A stretch of 64,000 nt of DNA from Lachnospiraceae bacterium. Its GTDB lineage: Bacteria > Bacillota > Clostridia > Lachnospirales > Lachnospiraceae. Positions 1 to 8,293 of this stretch are shown piece by piece (the first letter of the stretch is position 1; every line of letters begins with the position of its first letter). The DNA is taken from positions 146,475 through 210,474 of the forward strand of contig JAKSRS010000001.1 of NCBI GenBank assembly GCA_024403515.1, in the 5' to 3' direction. Made by a program: the position numbers and the translations under genes. The notes under the pieces are model-generated. The model was not told where the DNA came from. It made no database searches and saw only the letters and a program-made list of their open reading frames with translations.

Positions 1-608
1 GGAAGATTTTTACATTCATTTACATTTATTATAGGAAAGTCCTTAACACGCATGCCTTCTTTGGCCAGATACGTATCCTTGTTAGGATCCATTTGGGCAG
101 GAATAGCAAGAACATATTCTTCTCTCGCCATCTCTTCTATTCTATAGTTTTCAGAAAGCTGCGGATTTACTACTGTCAAAAGAATGTCCATCTCACCCCT
201 GTCAAGGGCCGGCAAAAGTTCCGTTTCCGCATATTCGATGACGTTTATCTCAACCTTTGGATTTTTCTTAGAAAACTCTGATATCACCAAAGGAAGAACG
301 TTAGCTGAGTTAAGCGGTCCTGCTCCAACATTTATCATGCCAATATTGTTAAGACTTATATCAGACATTTCTGCCTGAAGGAAGTTTTCCTCTTCTAACA
401 CTTTCTTGGCATAACGGATAAATATCTCTCCTTCGTATGTCAGCTTTAAAGGAGTAGTACGAACAAATAAATCCGCTCCCAGTTCTTTTTCTATTTTCTT
501 TACATACTGACTTAAAGAAGGTTGCGAAACAAAAAGCCTTTTAGCAGATTCCGAAAAGCTTAATGTGTCACTTACATCAACAATATATTCAAGCTGTCTT
601 GTATTCAT
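1..608 (-). CDS. LysR-family transcriptional regulator (C-terminus cut by window edge)
   Basis: About 202 N-terminal residues are visible before the gene runs off the left edge. The protein begins MNTRQLEYIVDV and has a classic LysR winged helix-turn-helix with the recognition stretch SQPSLSQYVKKIEKELG at about residues 28-44. The start of the effector-binding domain follows (GMINVGAGPLNSANVLPLV). The start ATG has AGGTGG five bases upstream. The gene is divergent from an EamA-type exporter, the usual arrangement for a LysR protein controlling its neighbour and itself. The effector cannot be told from sequence. Family assignment is firm; regulation of the exporter is inference from position. 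Confidence 0.9.
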   Translation of the reverse strand, partial: MNTRQLEYIVDVSDTLSFSESAKRLFVSQPSLSQYVKKIEKELGADLFVRTTPLKLTYEGEIFIRYAKKVLEEENFLQAEMSDISLNNIGMINVGAGPLNSANVLPLVISEFSKKNPKVEINVIEYAETELLPALDRGEMDILLTVVNPQLSENYRIEEMAREEYVLAIPAQMDPNKDTYLAKEGMRVKDFPIINVNECKNL

Positions 609-666
609 GCGCGCCACCTATAGGTAATTGATTATAATTTCTATACCCTATTACATATTTGTTATT

Positions 667-695
667 ATATTACTTCCGATGTTAGTATAAGACAA
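667..695 (-). promoter_or_regulatory. Probable promoter of the LysR gene
   Basis: On the minus strand TTGTCT is followed after 17 bases by TAATAT, about 60 bases before the LysR start. The divergent interval also holds an imperfect dyad (TAGGTA ... TACCCTA, 620-651) of the kind LysR proteins bind. I see no equally good plus-strand promoter for the exporter, so the exporter may depend on activation. Inferred from sequence only. Confidence 0.4.
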
Positions 696-720
696 GAGAA
701 AATTATAGGAGATTTTACAT

Positions 721-1647
721 ATGAAAGCTAAACAGACTACTTTCCGTTATCTTGCAGGATTGATATTCGCAATACTGATGTTTTCTACATTTGAAGTTGC
801 AAGTAAGTCTATGCACGGTTGCATATCATCCTTTCAGCTTACCTTTTACAGATTCTTAATCGGTGGAATTGTCTTAATCCCATTTGCTGTTAAAGAAATT
901 AAAAAGCGAGATATACATTTCTCAGCTAAAGATCACCTTGTCAATCTTGTGATGGGCTTTCTGCTTGTTTTTGCAAGCATGGCCGTTACCCAGATAGGTC
1001 TTCAGATGTCATCTGCAAGCCTTACAGCTATTATATTCAGTTCAAACCCATTATTCATATCCTTATTTTCAGCAATAATATTAAAAGAAAAACTGACAAG
1101 TGGAAAAATCATAGGCTTAATAGTTGGTATCATTGGTCTTTTCGTCACCTGCAGTCATATCTTCTCAATGAGTTTTGATGTAGATTCATCATTTATAGTT
1201 GGTGTTGCCTTAATCTTCCTCGGAATGATTGTATTTAGTTTATATACAGTGCTTAACAAACCTCGAGTAAAGAAATACGGCAGCATTACATGCACCACTC
1301 TTTCTTCGATTTATGGTGCTATTACTATCATTCCTCTTTTAATTTTTACAGGTATAAAAGACAGTAGTAACCCCTTTGCTTTTGATTTCCAGGCTGTTTG
1401 GCCGCAGTTTTTATTCGTAGCTATCTTCGTTACAGGTATTGCTTATTACTTCTACTTCGATGCACTTTCAAACTTAGATACTGCTATAAGCTCAATGTCT
1501 TTCTTTATTAAGCCACCGCTTGCAAGCTTCATGTGCTACCTTCTTCTCAAAGAAGACATCAGCATAAACAGCATTCTAGGTATTGTCATTATCTTCATCG
1601 CCGTATTCATTTCAATGAAATTCGGTGCCAACAAAGCTAGTAAGTAG
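721..1647 (+). CDS. EamA/DMT-family transporter
   Basis: The 308-residue protein has about ten hydrophobic segments arranged as two EamA halves. The first half ends around LKEKLTSGKIIGLIVGIIGL (about residues 120-140). The second ends at LKEDISINSILGIVIIFIAV near the C-terminus, the paired conserved signature of drug/metabolite transporters. Such proteins export amino acids, nucleosides or other small metabolites across the inner membrane; the substrate is not predictable. AGGAG lies nine bases before the ATG. The gene is single, divergent from the LysR gene, and meets the convergent GH51 operon at a shared hairpin. Confidence 0.85.
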   Translation: MKAKQTTFRYLAGLIFAILMFSTFEVASKSMHGCISSFQLTFYRFLIGGIVLIPFAVKEIKKRDIHFSAKDHLVNLVMGFLLVFASMAVTQIGLQMSSASLTAIIFSSNPLFISLFSAIILKEKLTSGKIIGLIVGIIGLFVTCSHIFSMSFDVDSSFIVGVALIFLGMIVFSLYTVLNKPRVKKYGSITCTTLSSIYGAITIIPLLIFTGIKDSSNPFAFDFQAVWPQFLFVAIFVTGIAYYFYFDALSNLDTAISSMSFFIKPPLASFMCYLLLKEDISINSILGIVIIFIAVFISMKFGANKASK

Positions 1648-1680
1648 TTCTTACTTCAAATATAACTCCTAAACAAACAA

Positions 1681-1710
1681 GAACCCCATAAGAGTAATCT
1701 TATGGGGTTC
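1681..1710 (-). terminator. Rho-independent terminator of the GH51 operon (bidirectional stem)
   Basis: A 12-bp perfect stem (GAACCCCATAAG) encloses a six-base loop. On the minus strand it is followed by the T-rich run TTGTTTGTTT, so it best ends the arabinofuranosidase transcript. On the plus strand it lies 34 bases past the EamA stop and may also stop that transcript. Confidence 0.85.
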
Positions 1711-1720
1711 TCGTTCTACA

Positions 1721-3223
1721 CTATGCAAATCTTATCATAATAACGCTATGCGCGGGTATTGTTGCAATAAATTTACCGTTTTCAGCCTTAATGCTTTCAA
1801 ACTTCTTTTCTGTTACTTTTTCTTCACTTCTAAAGTCATTGAAATCTCTGATATTTTCAGCAGTCACAATGCTTGCTTCCAAAACCTTGTAGTCCTTATC
1901 TGAACTTAAGTCGATTTCTACGACTTCTTCCTTGTCCATGCTTGCATTACTCATTGTTAAAGTAACAATATTGTCCTTTACAGATGATGAAGCTGAAATT
2001 ACAGGAATCTGCCATTCATCGCTTCCTTCTGTAGGATTGTTTACAAGTGTTGTAGGAAGGTAATTTGCTCCCTGGTGATGCTTATACTGCTTAAATACGT
2101 AGAAGGTAGGAGTCTTAACCATATCAGGTCCGTCAGTAAGAACAACTGACTGTAAAACATTTACCATCTGTGCTATACAGGCCATCTTTACTCTGTCGCT
2201 GTGTCTGTTAAAGATATCCATTGTTACACCGGCAATTAAAGCATCTCTAATGGTGTTTTGCTGGTATAAAAATCCGGGATTTGTTCCGGGTTCTACATCG
2301 TACCAGCCGCCCCATTCATCAACACATAAAGCAATTTTTTCTTCAGGGTCAAACTTATTTAATACAACCTTATTCTTATTGATGATTCTTTCCATATAGG
2401 TAGCCTTCTTTAAACTCTTATACCAAAGTTCATCCGAATATGTTGTTGCGCTTCCCTTTTCTTCCCATGTTCCGGGAACTACGTAGTGGTGAATTGTGAT
2501 GTAATCCATAAAGCCATGCTCAGATCTTAATGTATCTTCGTAGCAGGCATCGAGAACAACCTCAGTCCACTTTGTATCTTCTGTACCAGGTCCTACGCAA
2601 ATCTTCTTAATAGGATTCTTAGGATCATAATTTCTTACAAATGTAGCATAATGTCTGTAAAGGTCTGCGTAATATCCGGGACGCATATGCCCGCCGCATC
2701 CCCATGACTCATTACCTATGGCAAAATAATCAACCTTCCAGGGCTCTTTACGACCATTCTTTTTACGAAGGTCTGTTATAGGAGATTCACCTGTACCTGT
2801 CATGTATTCGACCCATTCAGCTGTTTCCTGGGCAGTACCGGTTCCAAGGTTGCCGTTTACATATGCCTTGCAGCCAAGAAGCTCACAAAGTCTCATAAAC
2901 TCATGTGTACCAAAGCTGTTATCTTCTGTAACACCGCCCCAGCTGTTGTTTACAAGTTTCTTTCTCTGGTCTTTAGGGCCAATACCATCTTTCCAGTGAT
3001 ATTCATCTGCAAAGCATCCACCCGGCCAGCGAAGGACAGGAACTTCAATTTCTTTAAGTGCACTTAACACATCGTTTCTAATACCGTCTGTATTGGGGAT
3101 ATCTGAATTTTCACCAACATAAAGGCCTTCATAGATTCCACGTCCAAGATGTTCGCTAAAGTGACCATAAATGTCAGGATTAATGTAGCTTCCCGGTTTG
3201 TTTGTCTCTACAACTAATTTCAT
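1721..3223 (-). CDS. abfA: Alpha-L-arabinofuranosidase, glycoside hydrolase family 51
   Basis: Full-length 500-residue GH51 enzyme. It hydrolyses non-reducing terminal alpha-L-arabinofuranosyl groups from arabinan, arabinoxylan or their oligosaccharides with retention of configuration. The acid/base is Glu172 in AIGNESWGCGG and the nucleophile is Glu303 in CVDEWGGWYD. LRWPGGCFADEYHWKDG (about residues 64-80) is also typical of the family. There is no signal peptide, so the enzyme is cytoplasmic and acts on imported oligosaccharides. It is the last gene of an operon with a sugar-binding lipoprotein and two permeases. AAAGGAG lies six bases before the ATG. The family is certain; the natural substrate is inferred. 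Confidence 0.95.
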   Translation of the reverse strand: MKLVVETNKPGSYINPDIYGHFSEHLGRGIYEGLYVGENSDIPNTDGIRNDVLSALKEIEVPVLRWPGGCFADEYHWKDGIGPKDQRKKLVNNSWGGVTEDNSFGTHEFMRLCELLGCKAYVNGNLGTGTAQETAEWVEYMTGTGESPITDLRKKNGRKEPWKVDYFAIGNESWGCGGHMRPGYYADLYRHYATFVRNYDPKNPIKKICVGPGTEDTKWTEVVLDACYEDTLRSEHGFMDYITIHHYVVPGTWEEKGSATTYSDELWYKSLKKATYMERIINKNKVVLNKFDPEEKIALCVDEWGGWYDVEPGTNPGFLYQQNTIRDALIAGVTMDIFNRHSDRVKMACIAQMVNVLQSVVLTDGPDMVKTPTFYVFKQYKHHQGANYLPTTLVNNPTEGSDEWQIPVISASSSVKDNIVTLTMSNASMDKEEVVEIDLSSDKDYKVLEASIVTAENIRDFNDFRSEEKVTEKKFESIKAENGKFIATIPAHSVIMIRFA

Positions 3224-3272
3224 ACTCTTCTCCTTTGACTATCCAAAAACTCCACCAGTAATTTTACCTAAA

Positions 3273-4163
3273 TTAGCCTTTAACTCCACCAAGAGTGATA
3301 CCTTTTACAAAGTGCTTCTGAACAAAAGGATAAATCACGATGATAGGAAGTATACCAACTGTAGCCATTGCCATTCTTACAGATGCAAGCGGAATAGCGC
3401 TAAGGCCTACATTGGCATTTTGTACATTCGAACTTGACTGTGAAAGATACTGAATATTCTGCATCATTCTGTTTAAAAGGTTCTGTACTGAGTACAACTC
3501 TGTTCTCTTAGTAATGTAAATGTATCCGTTCATCCAGTCATTCCAGTAGCCGATTCCTGCAAATAAAGCAACGGTTGCAAGGATTGGTTTGGAAAGAGGG
3601 ATTACTACACTTAAAAATGTTTTGGTTTCAGTAGCGCCATCTATGTAGGCTGCATCAAGAATTTCTTCAGGAATACTTGAAACAAAGTAAGACTTCATAA
3701 GCATTACGTTAAATCCGTTAAGTAAAAGTCCCGGAATCAAAAGTCCAAAGAAAGTGTTATTAAGGCCCAAAAACTTTGTGTAAACCATATATGTGGGAAC
3801 AAGTCCACCGTTAAATAACATTGAAAATACTACAAGGAATGTAAGTATTCCACGTCCCGGCATCTCCTTTTTGGAAATTGCATAAGCAAGAAGTGTCGTA
3901 ATAGTAAGAGCACAAACAGTACCTACTGTTGTAAGAATAATTGATACTCCGTAAGCTCTTAATACTGAGTTACCGGTCTTAAATATGTACTCGTATGCAT
4001 ACAATGAAAACTTTGAAGGGAAGAAAGAATATCCTTCCGCTATAAGTGTACTATCATCTGTAATTGATGACATAAGCATAAGCATCATAGGCATTAATGC
4101 TAAGAAAGAAAGGATGATAAGTACTACATGTGCAAAAATCTGAAATCGTTTTTCACTTTTCAT
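3273..4163 (-). CDS. Carbohydrate ABC transporter permease (CUT1, LplC/YtcP-like)
   Basis: This 296-residue, six-helix inner-membrane permease has the EAA loop of binding-protein-dependent importers (EILDAAYIDGATETKTF about residues 195-211, then PLSKPI), which contacts the ATPase. It ends GITLGGVKG, as CUT1 LplC-type permeases do. Two in-frame ATGs are possible. The first lies only two bases after GGAGG, the second eight bases after it, so I start at the second. It follows the other permease by 14 bases. No ATPase gene is present; as in many Firmicutes a shared MsmK-type ATPase encoded elsewhere must energise the system (inference). Confidence 0.9.
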   Translation of the reverse strand: MKSEKRFQIFAHVVLIILSFLALMPMMLMLMSSITDDSTLIAEGYSFFPSKFSLYAYEYIFKTGNSVLRAYGVSIILTTVGTVCALTITTLLAYAISKKEMPGRGILTFLVVFSMLFNGGLVPTYMVYTKFLGLNNTFFGLLIPGLLLNGFNVMLMKSYFVSSIPEEILDAAYIDGATETKTFLSVVIPLSKPILATVALFAGIGYWNDWMNGYIYITKRTELYSVQNLLNRMMQNIQYLSQSSSNVQNANVGLSAIPLASVRMAMATVGILPIIVIYPFVQKHFVKGITLGGVKG

Positions 4164-4177
4164 TTTCATTTCCTCCT

Positions 4178-5113
4178 TTAGAATAATGCGCTTTCAGGTT
4201 CAAACTTACGAACAATAAGGTTAGCTGTAAGGATGAAAATGAATCCGACTAATGACTGGTACAAACCTGCTGCTGAAGACATTGACATATCTCCAAGTTC
4301 AAGAAGTCCTCTATATACATAAGTATCAATTGTATTGGTTACTGCAAATAACGCACCCTGGTTCTGGGGTACCTGATAAAACAGACCGAAATCTGAGTAG
4401 AAGATACGACCGATTGCAAGTAATGTCATCATTATCACTGTAGGTCTGAGTAACGGAATAGTAATCTTTCTAATCTGCATCCACTTACCGGCACCGTCAA
4501 TTGAAGCTGACTCATAAATGCCGCGGTCAATACCAAGAATTGTTGAAAGATAAATAATACAGTTATAACCAATAACCTTCCATGCATTTACAAAGGTAAG
4601 TATGAAAGGCCAGTATTTCTTTTCCATGTACCACTGAACCGGATCTTTTCCAAGAGCAGCCATTACTGTGTTGTTGAGGTAACCGTTGTCATTTGAAAGG
4701 AAACCGAATACAAGGTAACTTACGATAACCATTGAAATCATAAAGGGCAAAAGAATGATGATCTGATAAACCTTCTTTAACTTAGAAGTCATTTCAGCCA
4801 GCAATATTGCGACAAATACAGCCAGAACAGTATTCACTATAATGAAAACAAGATTATAAAGGATTGTATTTCTCGTAATAATAAAAGCATCCTTTGTTGC
4901 AAATAAATACTTAAAGTTTTTAAATCCTACATTATTTGATCCAAAAATACCTTTTTTGGCATTGTACTTCTTGAAAGCCAGGACCAGACCCGGTAATGGC
5001 ATATAGTTGTTTATAAAAAGATATATAAGTCCCGGAAGCGCCATAACATATAAGGGAATATATCTTATTATCCTTTTCTTTAATGATTTTTTAGATTCTG
5101 CCTTAACCTTCAT
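4178..5113 (-). CDS. Carbohydrate ABC transporter permease (CUT1, LplB/YteP-like)
   Basis: This 311-residue permease has six predicted helices and the EAA motif GIYESASIDGAGKWMQIRKI about 90 residues before its end. The N-terminus is positively charged (SKKSLKKRIIRYIPLYVMAL), typical of the LplB branch that pairs with LplC permeases and large binding lipoproteins. An ATG 18 bases further upstream is in frame but has no ribosome site. The chosen ATG has AAAGGG nine bases upstream. A stable hairpin separates it from the binding-protein gene and may lower its expression relative to that gene. Confidence 0.9.
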   Translation of the reverse strand: MKVKAESKKSLKKRIIRYIPLYVMALPGLIYLFINNYMPLPGLVLAFKKYNAKKGIFGSNNVGFKNFKYLFATKDAFIITRNTILYNLVFIIVNTVLAVFVAILLAEMTSKLKKVYQIIILLPFMISMVIVSYLVFGFLSNDNGYLNNTVMAALGKDPVQWYMEKKYWPFILTFVNAWKVIGYNCIIYLSTILGIDRGIYESASIDGAGKWMQIRKITIPLLRPTVIMMTLLAIGRIFYSDFGLFYQVPQNQGALFAVTNTIDTYVYRGLLELGDMSMSSAAGLYQSLVGFIFILTANLIVRKFEPESALF

Positions 5114-5142
5114 AACAATAGGCCCTTTCATTTTTATAGTCA

Positions 5143-5164
5143 GAGCCGGCGTTTCCGCCGGCTC
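5143..5164 (-). other. Intercistronic stem-loop with GAAA tetraloop
   Basis: In the transcript a 9-bp perfect GC-rich stem (GAGCCGGCG/CGCCGGCTC) closes a GNRA-type GAAA loop, between the binding-protein stop and the first permease start. There is no T-run after it, so it is not a canonical terminator. Hairpins in this position commonly stabilise the upstream binding-protein mRNA or partly attenuate the permease genes. The structure is seen; the role is inferred. Confidence 0.7.
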
Positions 5165-5193
5165 CTACAAATATATTCTAAATCGAAAATACC

Positions 5194-6813
5194 TTACTTA
5201 CCAGCCCAAGCGTTTAAAGCTTCCTGCTTAGCTGCCATATATTCCTTAAGACCTGCAGCGTAAAGTGCATCATTTAATTCCTTAAGTCCTGTTTCAGGAT
5301 CAACGAAACCGTAGATAACCTTACCTGAGAATTCTTTGTATGCATTCTGTAATGCTGTAAATTCAGCTGCGTAATCGCTGTTATCCCATGTAAATCCAAG
5401 AGCCTTAGACTTAACAGGGCAGTTGTCGTTAAACTTAGCTGTCTGTTCACCAACATCTACAGGGTCACCTTCCCATACGTGAGCTGCGTACTGGTTAGGC
5501 ATTAACCAAAGAACGTTAGGATAGTATTCTGAGTTGTTAGAATCAACACCGGGAGCCCAGTTAATTGTTGTGTCGTCGTTTACAACGTATTCAACACCTT
5601 CTTCACCCCAGCATGCTAAGTTAGCAACAACGGGATCAGTGTAAAGAGCTTCAAGAACCTGCATAGCTGCGATAGGATCTTCTGAGTTCTGGTTTAAGCA
5701 CCAGGGGAATGATGATACTGCTGAAGAACTCATGAAAGGTTCACCAACATCAAATACTGTCATAGGACGTCCGCATTCACCTGAGATCTGATTTTCGTAT
5801 GCGGGCTTACCACAAGCCATCATAGCCATGAATGCACCAGACTTAATTCTTGCTGAAGCACCGTTTGTATCTGTTAAAGCATCACCTGAAATGTAACCTG
5901 CCTGATTCCATCTGTAGAATCTGTCGCACCATTCCTTGAACATATCTGATTCGTATACGTTAGAAACTTCAAGACTGTTAGCAGGATCAAGTAATGTTCC
6001 GTAGTAGTCACCACCAATGTTGTCTACACAGCTACCCTGTGTAAGCATGTTATCCTGTGTTGAGTATACTGTCTTGTCAGGGAATGCTGCGTGCATTGCT
6101 GCAAACATTTCATCTACATCATCCCATGTACACTTGTAGTAACCAAGATCATCTTTAGAGAATTTTGCTAAATCAACGCCAGCACCTTCAAGGTATTCTG
6201 TACCGATACATACAGCTGCTGTCTGGATTGCGTAATCCTTAATCGGAGGAACTCCGTAAAGAACACCGCCAACACGGCAAGCGTCAAAGTAATCAGCTCT
6301 TACTACATCGTTAAGTTTAGCACCGTAAGTAGCAAGTAATCCGTTTTCTTCAAGGTCAGCTGTGTAACCGTTGTTTACACATGTCATGTAACCGGGACCA
6401 CATGTTGAGAAGAGGTCAACCTGTTCACCAGATGAAAGCATAAGCTTAAGATCTTCTGTGTAAGCAGCTACGTCGATGATAAGAAGTTCAACATCAACAC
6501 CTAATGTTTCTTCTGTGTAAGCGCTTAACTTAGAATTTACACGTTCGATACCAGCAGGAGCACCTGTCCAGTCAAAGAAAGAAACAACAACCTTTTCATA
6601 TTTTCCTGTTTCAGCAGCTTTAGCTTTTCTATCAGCGATAGCCTGCTGTGCAGGTGTAAGAGCATCACCAGAAACATCTGCAGATGCTTCTACTGATGTG
6701 CCGGCTTCTGTATTAGCAGGAGCCTGTGTGTTGTTATCTGCTGCTTTACCGCATCCTGCGAAAGATGCAACTACCATTACAGCACATAACATTGTTGCAA
6801 GTAATTTTTTCAT
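5194..6813 (-). CDS. Sugar-binding lipoprotein of the CUT1 transporter
   Basis: A 539-residue extracellular solute-binding protein. The N-terminus is a lipoprotein signal (MKKLLATMLCAVMVVASFAGC) with lipobox SFAGC and Cys at residue 21, then a Gln/Asn/Ala-rich linker. The mature domain begins near residue 58 (VVSFFDWTGAP). Its length and architecture match the LplA/YtcQ family of oligosaccharide-binding proteins that serve ATPase-less CUT1 systems. It is the first gene of the arabinoside operon, behind a near-perfect promoter with an operator and an upstream direct repeat. AGGAGG precedes the ATG. The ligand is probably an arabinose-containing oligosaccharide, judged only from the GH51 partner. 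Confidence 0.92.
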   Translation of the reverse strand: MKKLLATMLCAVMVVASFAGCGKAADNNTQAPANTEAGTSVEASADVSGDALTPAQQAIADRKAKAAETGKYEKVVVSFFDWTGAPAGIERVNSKLSAYTEETLGVDVELLIIDVAAYTEDLKLMLSSGEQVDLFSTCGPGYMTCVNNGYTADLEENGLLATYGAKLNDVVRADYFDACRVGGVLYGVPPIKDYAIQTAAVCIGTEYLEGAGVDLAKFSKDDLGYYKCTWDDVDEMFAAMHAAFPDKTVYSTQDNMLTQGSCVDNIGGDYYGTLLDPANSLEVSNVYESDMFKEWCDRFYRWNQAGYISGDALTDTNGASARIKSGAFMAMMACGKPAYENQISGECGRPMTVFDVGEPFMSSSAVSSFPWCLNQNSEDPIAAMQVLEALYTDPVVANLACWGEEGVEYVVNDDTTINWAPGVDSNNSEYYPNVLWLMPNQYAAHVWEGDPVDVGEQTAKFNDNCPVKSKALGFTWDNSDYAAEFTALQNAYKEFSGKVIYGFVDPETGLKELNDALYAAGLKEYMAAKQEALNAWAGK

Positions 6814-6838
6814 AGTTTTCCTCCTAAATAATGTAATG

Positions 6839-6856
6839 GGGTAAAACGTTTTACCC
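6839..6856. promoter_or_regulatory. LacI-type operator O1 overlapping the transcription start
   Basis: An 18-bp perfect palindrome, GGGTAAAACGTTTTACCC, with the central CG typical of LacI-family sites. It starts ten bases downstream of the -10 box of the binding-protein promoter, where a bound repressor would block transcription. The LacI-type gene is directly upstream in the same direction. Confidence 0.85.
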
Positions 6857-6866
6857 GATTGAATTC

Positions 6867-6895
6867 ATTATATTTACACTCATTTAGTCTGTCAA
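6867..6895 (-). promoter_or_regulatory. Consensus sigma-A promoter of the arabinoside operon
   Basis: On the minus strand TTGACA and TATAAT are separated by exactly 17 bases, a fully consensus vegetative promoter. It sits between operator O1 downstream and a direct-repeat pair upstream. Such a strong core suggests tight repression when the inducer is absent. Confidence 0.9.
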
Positions 6896-6897
6896 TG

Positions 6898-6932
6898 TGT
6901 CAGTTTTTATGATAAAGTATGTCAGTTTTTAT
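6898..6932 (-). repeat. Pair of 13-bp direct repeats just upstream of the -35 box
   Basis: ATAAAAACTGACA (minus strand) occurs twice, at 6898-6910 and 6920-6932, so the copies are 22 bp apart, two helical turns. The nearer copy ends three bases from the -35 hexamer. This geometry is typical of a dimeric activator bound on one face of the DNA. The site differs entirely from the LacI operator, so it would serve a second regulator, which is not encoded here. Confidence 0.65.
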
Positions 6933-6962
6933 ACACTTTCAACAAACAGTTAATACTTATCA

Positions 6963-6977
6963 GTAAAACGATTAACC
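6963..6977. promoter_or_regulatory. LacI-type operator O2 (near-match)
   Basis: GTAAAACGATTAACC matches 13 of 15 positions of the O1 core and keeps the central CG. Its centre is 122 bp from that of O1, a spacing that would permit repression by looping. Inferred from similarity. Confidence 0.55.
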
Positions 6978-6996
6978 GAAAAGGCCGTAAAATAGA

Positions 6997-7023
6997 GCAT
7001 TTGAAGCCTCATGCCTCAAATGC
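6997..7023 (-). terminator. Probable terminator after the LacI-type gene
   Basis: An 8-bp perfect stem (GCATTTGA/TCAAATGC) with an 11-base loop starts 16 bases past the regulator stop. On the minus strand it is followed by the modest T-rich run CTCTATTTTA. It is weaker than the other terminators in the window, so some read-through into the operon promoter region is possible. Confidence 0.55.
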
Positions 7024-7039
7024 CCCTTAATGAAACTTT

Positions 7040-8116
7040 TTAGTAATTTTCTTTAACAGATGCACGTTCTATAAGAACGCTTGCAATCTTAGTATCTCTA
7101 TCAGCCTGTTCTTCTGAATATTTGCTAGGATTTTCACACATGTCAATGAGCTTGGATGCGGCCTGGTAGCCAATTTCTTCAAGTGGAAGGGCCATTGTTG
7201 TAAGTCTTGGATATACGTAGGAAGCAATTTCCTGATTATCGTATCCTATAACCGAGAAGTTTTCCCCAGGCGTTTTTCCGGCTGTTTTAAGCGCTTCATA
7301 TGCGCCTGCAGCTATTGCATCAGACATACAGAAAACCGCGGAAATATCACGATCCAAAAGTTTCTTCATGCCCTCATAACCACCTTCAAAATTCCACTGA
7401 CAGTAAACTACAAGGCTGGGATTAAATAATTCTCCGGCTTCATAAAATGCCCTCTGAACCCCCACCATACGGTTAATTGTATGGGTATTATCAAATTCTC
7501 CGCCAAGTACACCAATCTTTTTATGTCCATGCTTCATAAGGTACTTTACTGCTTCGTATCCACCATTTTCATCATCAAGCCTGAAAATCGGGATCTTCTT
7601 GTCATTTGTAATGGAATATGCCATTACGATGGGCAAATCTTTACTTGTCTCAAGACCTGTTACGTTATGTTCATGTCCGCCAACATACAAAATACCATCG
7701 GTATTTAACGATTCCATTTTGGTAAGTACGGGGCTTAAAGCCTCATGATAAAGAGCTGAATCATGCATCCACTTGCCATGCCAGCGTCCGTTAAGTCGCA
7801 TATTTTCAATGACTACATTGTATCCGTGCTCATCGCAGCAGTTCATAAGTCCTTCTATGATTGCGGCTGAGGAGAAAACAATTAAGTCCTCAACTATTAC
7901 ACCTATAGTTTTGGTTGATACAGCCCTTAAGCTTTTTGCAAGATAATTAGGCTTGTATCCCACTTTTTCAACTGTCTCACGTATTCTGACTGATACGTCT
8001 TCGCTAACTTTATTAGTCTTTCCGTTCAACACATTAGATACAGTAGATATGGATACTCCACACATTGCTGCTATATCTTTTATGGTTACAGTCCCCTCTG
8101 CTTTACTCTTCGCCAT
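7040..8116 (-). CDS. LacI-family transcriptional regulator of the arabinoside operon
   Basis: A 358-residue repressor. The N-terminal helix-turn-helix is TIKDIAAMCGVSISTVSNVL (residues 10-29), with hinge helix NYLAKSLRAVSTKTIGV near residue 57. The rest is a periplasmic-binding-like effector domain with typical elements (MSDAIAAGAYEAL, VIGYDNQEIASY). It lies directly upstream of the transporter/GH51 operon in the same direction. Palindromes with the LacI-type central CG occur at that operon's promoter and its own, so autoregulation and repression of the operon are likely. The inducer is probably a pentose-containing sugar, which is inference. GAGGT precedes the ATG. Confidence 0.92.
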   Translation of the reverse strand: MAKSKAEGTVTIKDIAAMCGVSISTVSNVLNGKTNKVSEDVSVRIRETVEKVGYKPNYLAKSLRAVSTKTIGVIVEDLIVFSSAAIIEGLMNCCDEHGYNVVIENMRLNGRWHGKWMHDSALYHEALSPVLTKMESLNTDGILYVGGHEHNVTGLETSKDLPIVMAYSITNDKKIPIFRLDDENGGYEAVKYLMKHGHKKIGVLGGEFDNTHTINRMVGVQRAFYEAGELFNPSLVVYCQWNFEGGYEGMKKLLDRDISAVFCMSDAIAAGAYEALKTAGKTPGENFSVIGYDNQEIASYVYPRLTTMALPLEEIGYQAASKLIDMCENPSKYSEEQADRDTKIASVLIERASVKENY

Positions 8117-8147
8117 AGCAACACCTCAAATAAAAACTTTACGAAAG

Positions 8148-8175
8148 ATTTTACCACATAATGAAAAAATGTAAA
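8148..8175 (-). promoter_or_regulatory. Promoter of the LacI-type gene
   Basis: TTTACA and TAAAAT are separated by 16 bases on the minus strand, about 30 bases before the start codon. A LacI-type half-palindrome (O3) lies ten bases upstream of the -35 box. Confidence 0.6.
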
Positions 8176-8185
8176 TATCATCTAT

Positions 8186-8200
8186 GGTAAAACGTTTTTC
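8186..8200. promoter_or_regulatory. LacI-type operator O3 (imperfect)
   Basis: GGTAAAACGTTTTTC keeps the GTAAAACGTTTT core of O1 but loses symmetry at the right end. It lies immediately upstream of the regulator's own promoter, which suggests autoregulation or a distal looping partner for O1/O2. Confidence 0.6.
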
Positions 8201-8221
8201 TCTTTTCGTGATTTTATACAA

Positions 8222-8272
8222 AAAAGCCCGATAAGGTGCTTTTTTGTAGCTTTTTTCCTTAATCGGGCTTTT
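8222..8272 (-). terminator. Terminator of the trmR-trhP operon
   Basis: An 11-bp stem (AAAAGCCCGAT/ATCGGGCTTTT), extended by AAGG/CCTT, closes a loop of about 20 bases. The minus-strand product ends in TTTTTTG. It lies 22 bases past the U32-peptidase-family stop. Confidence 0.85.
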
Positions 8273-8293
8273 ATTAGTTTTACTATTTTTACC

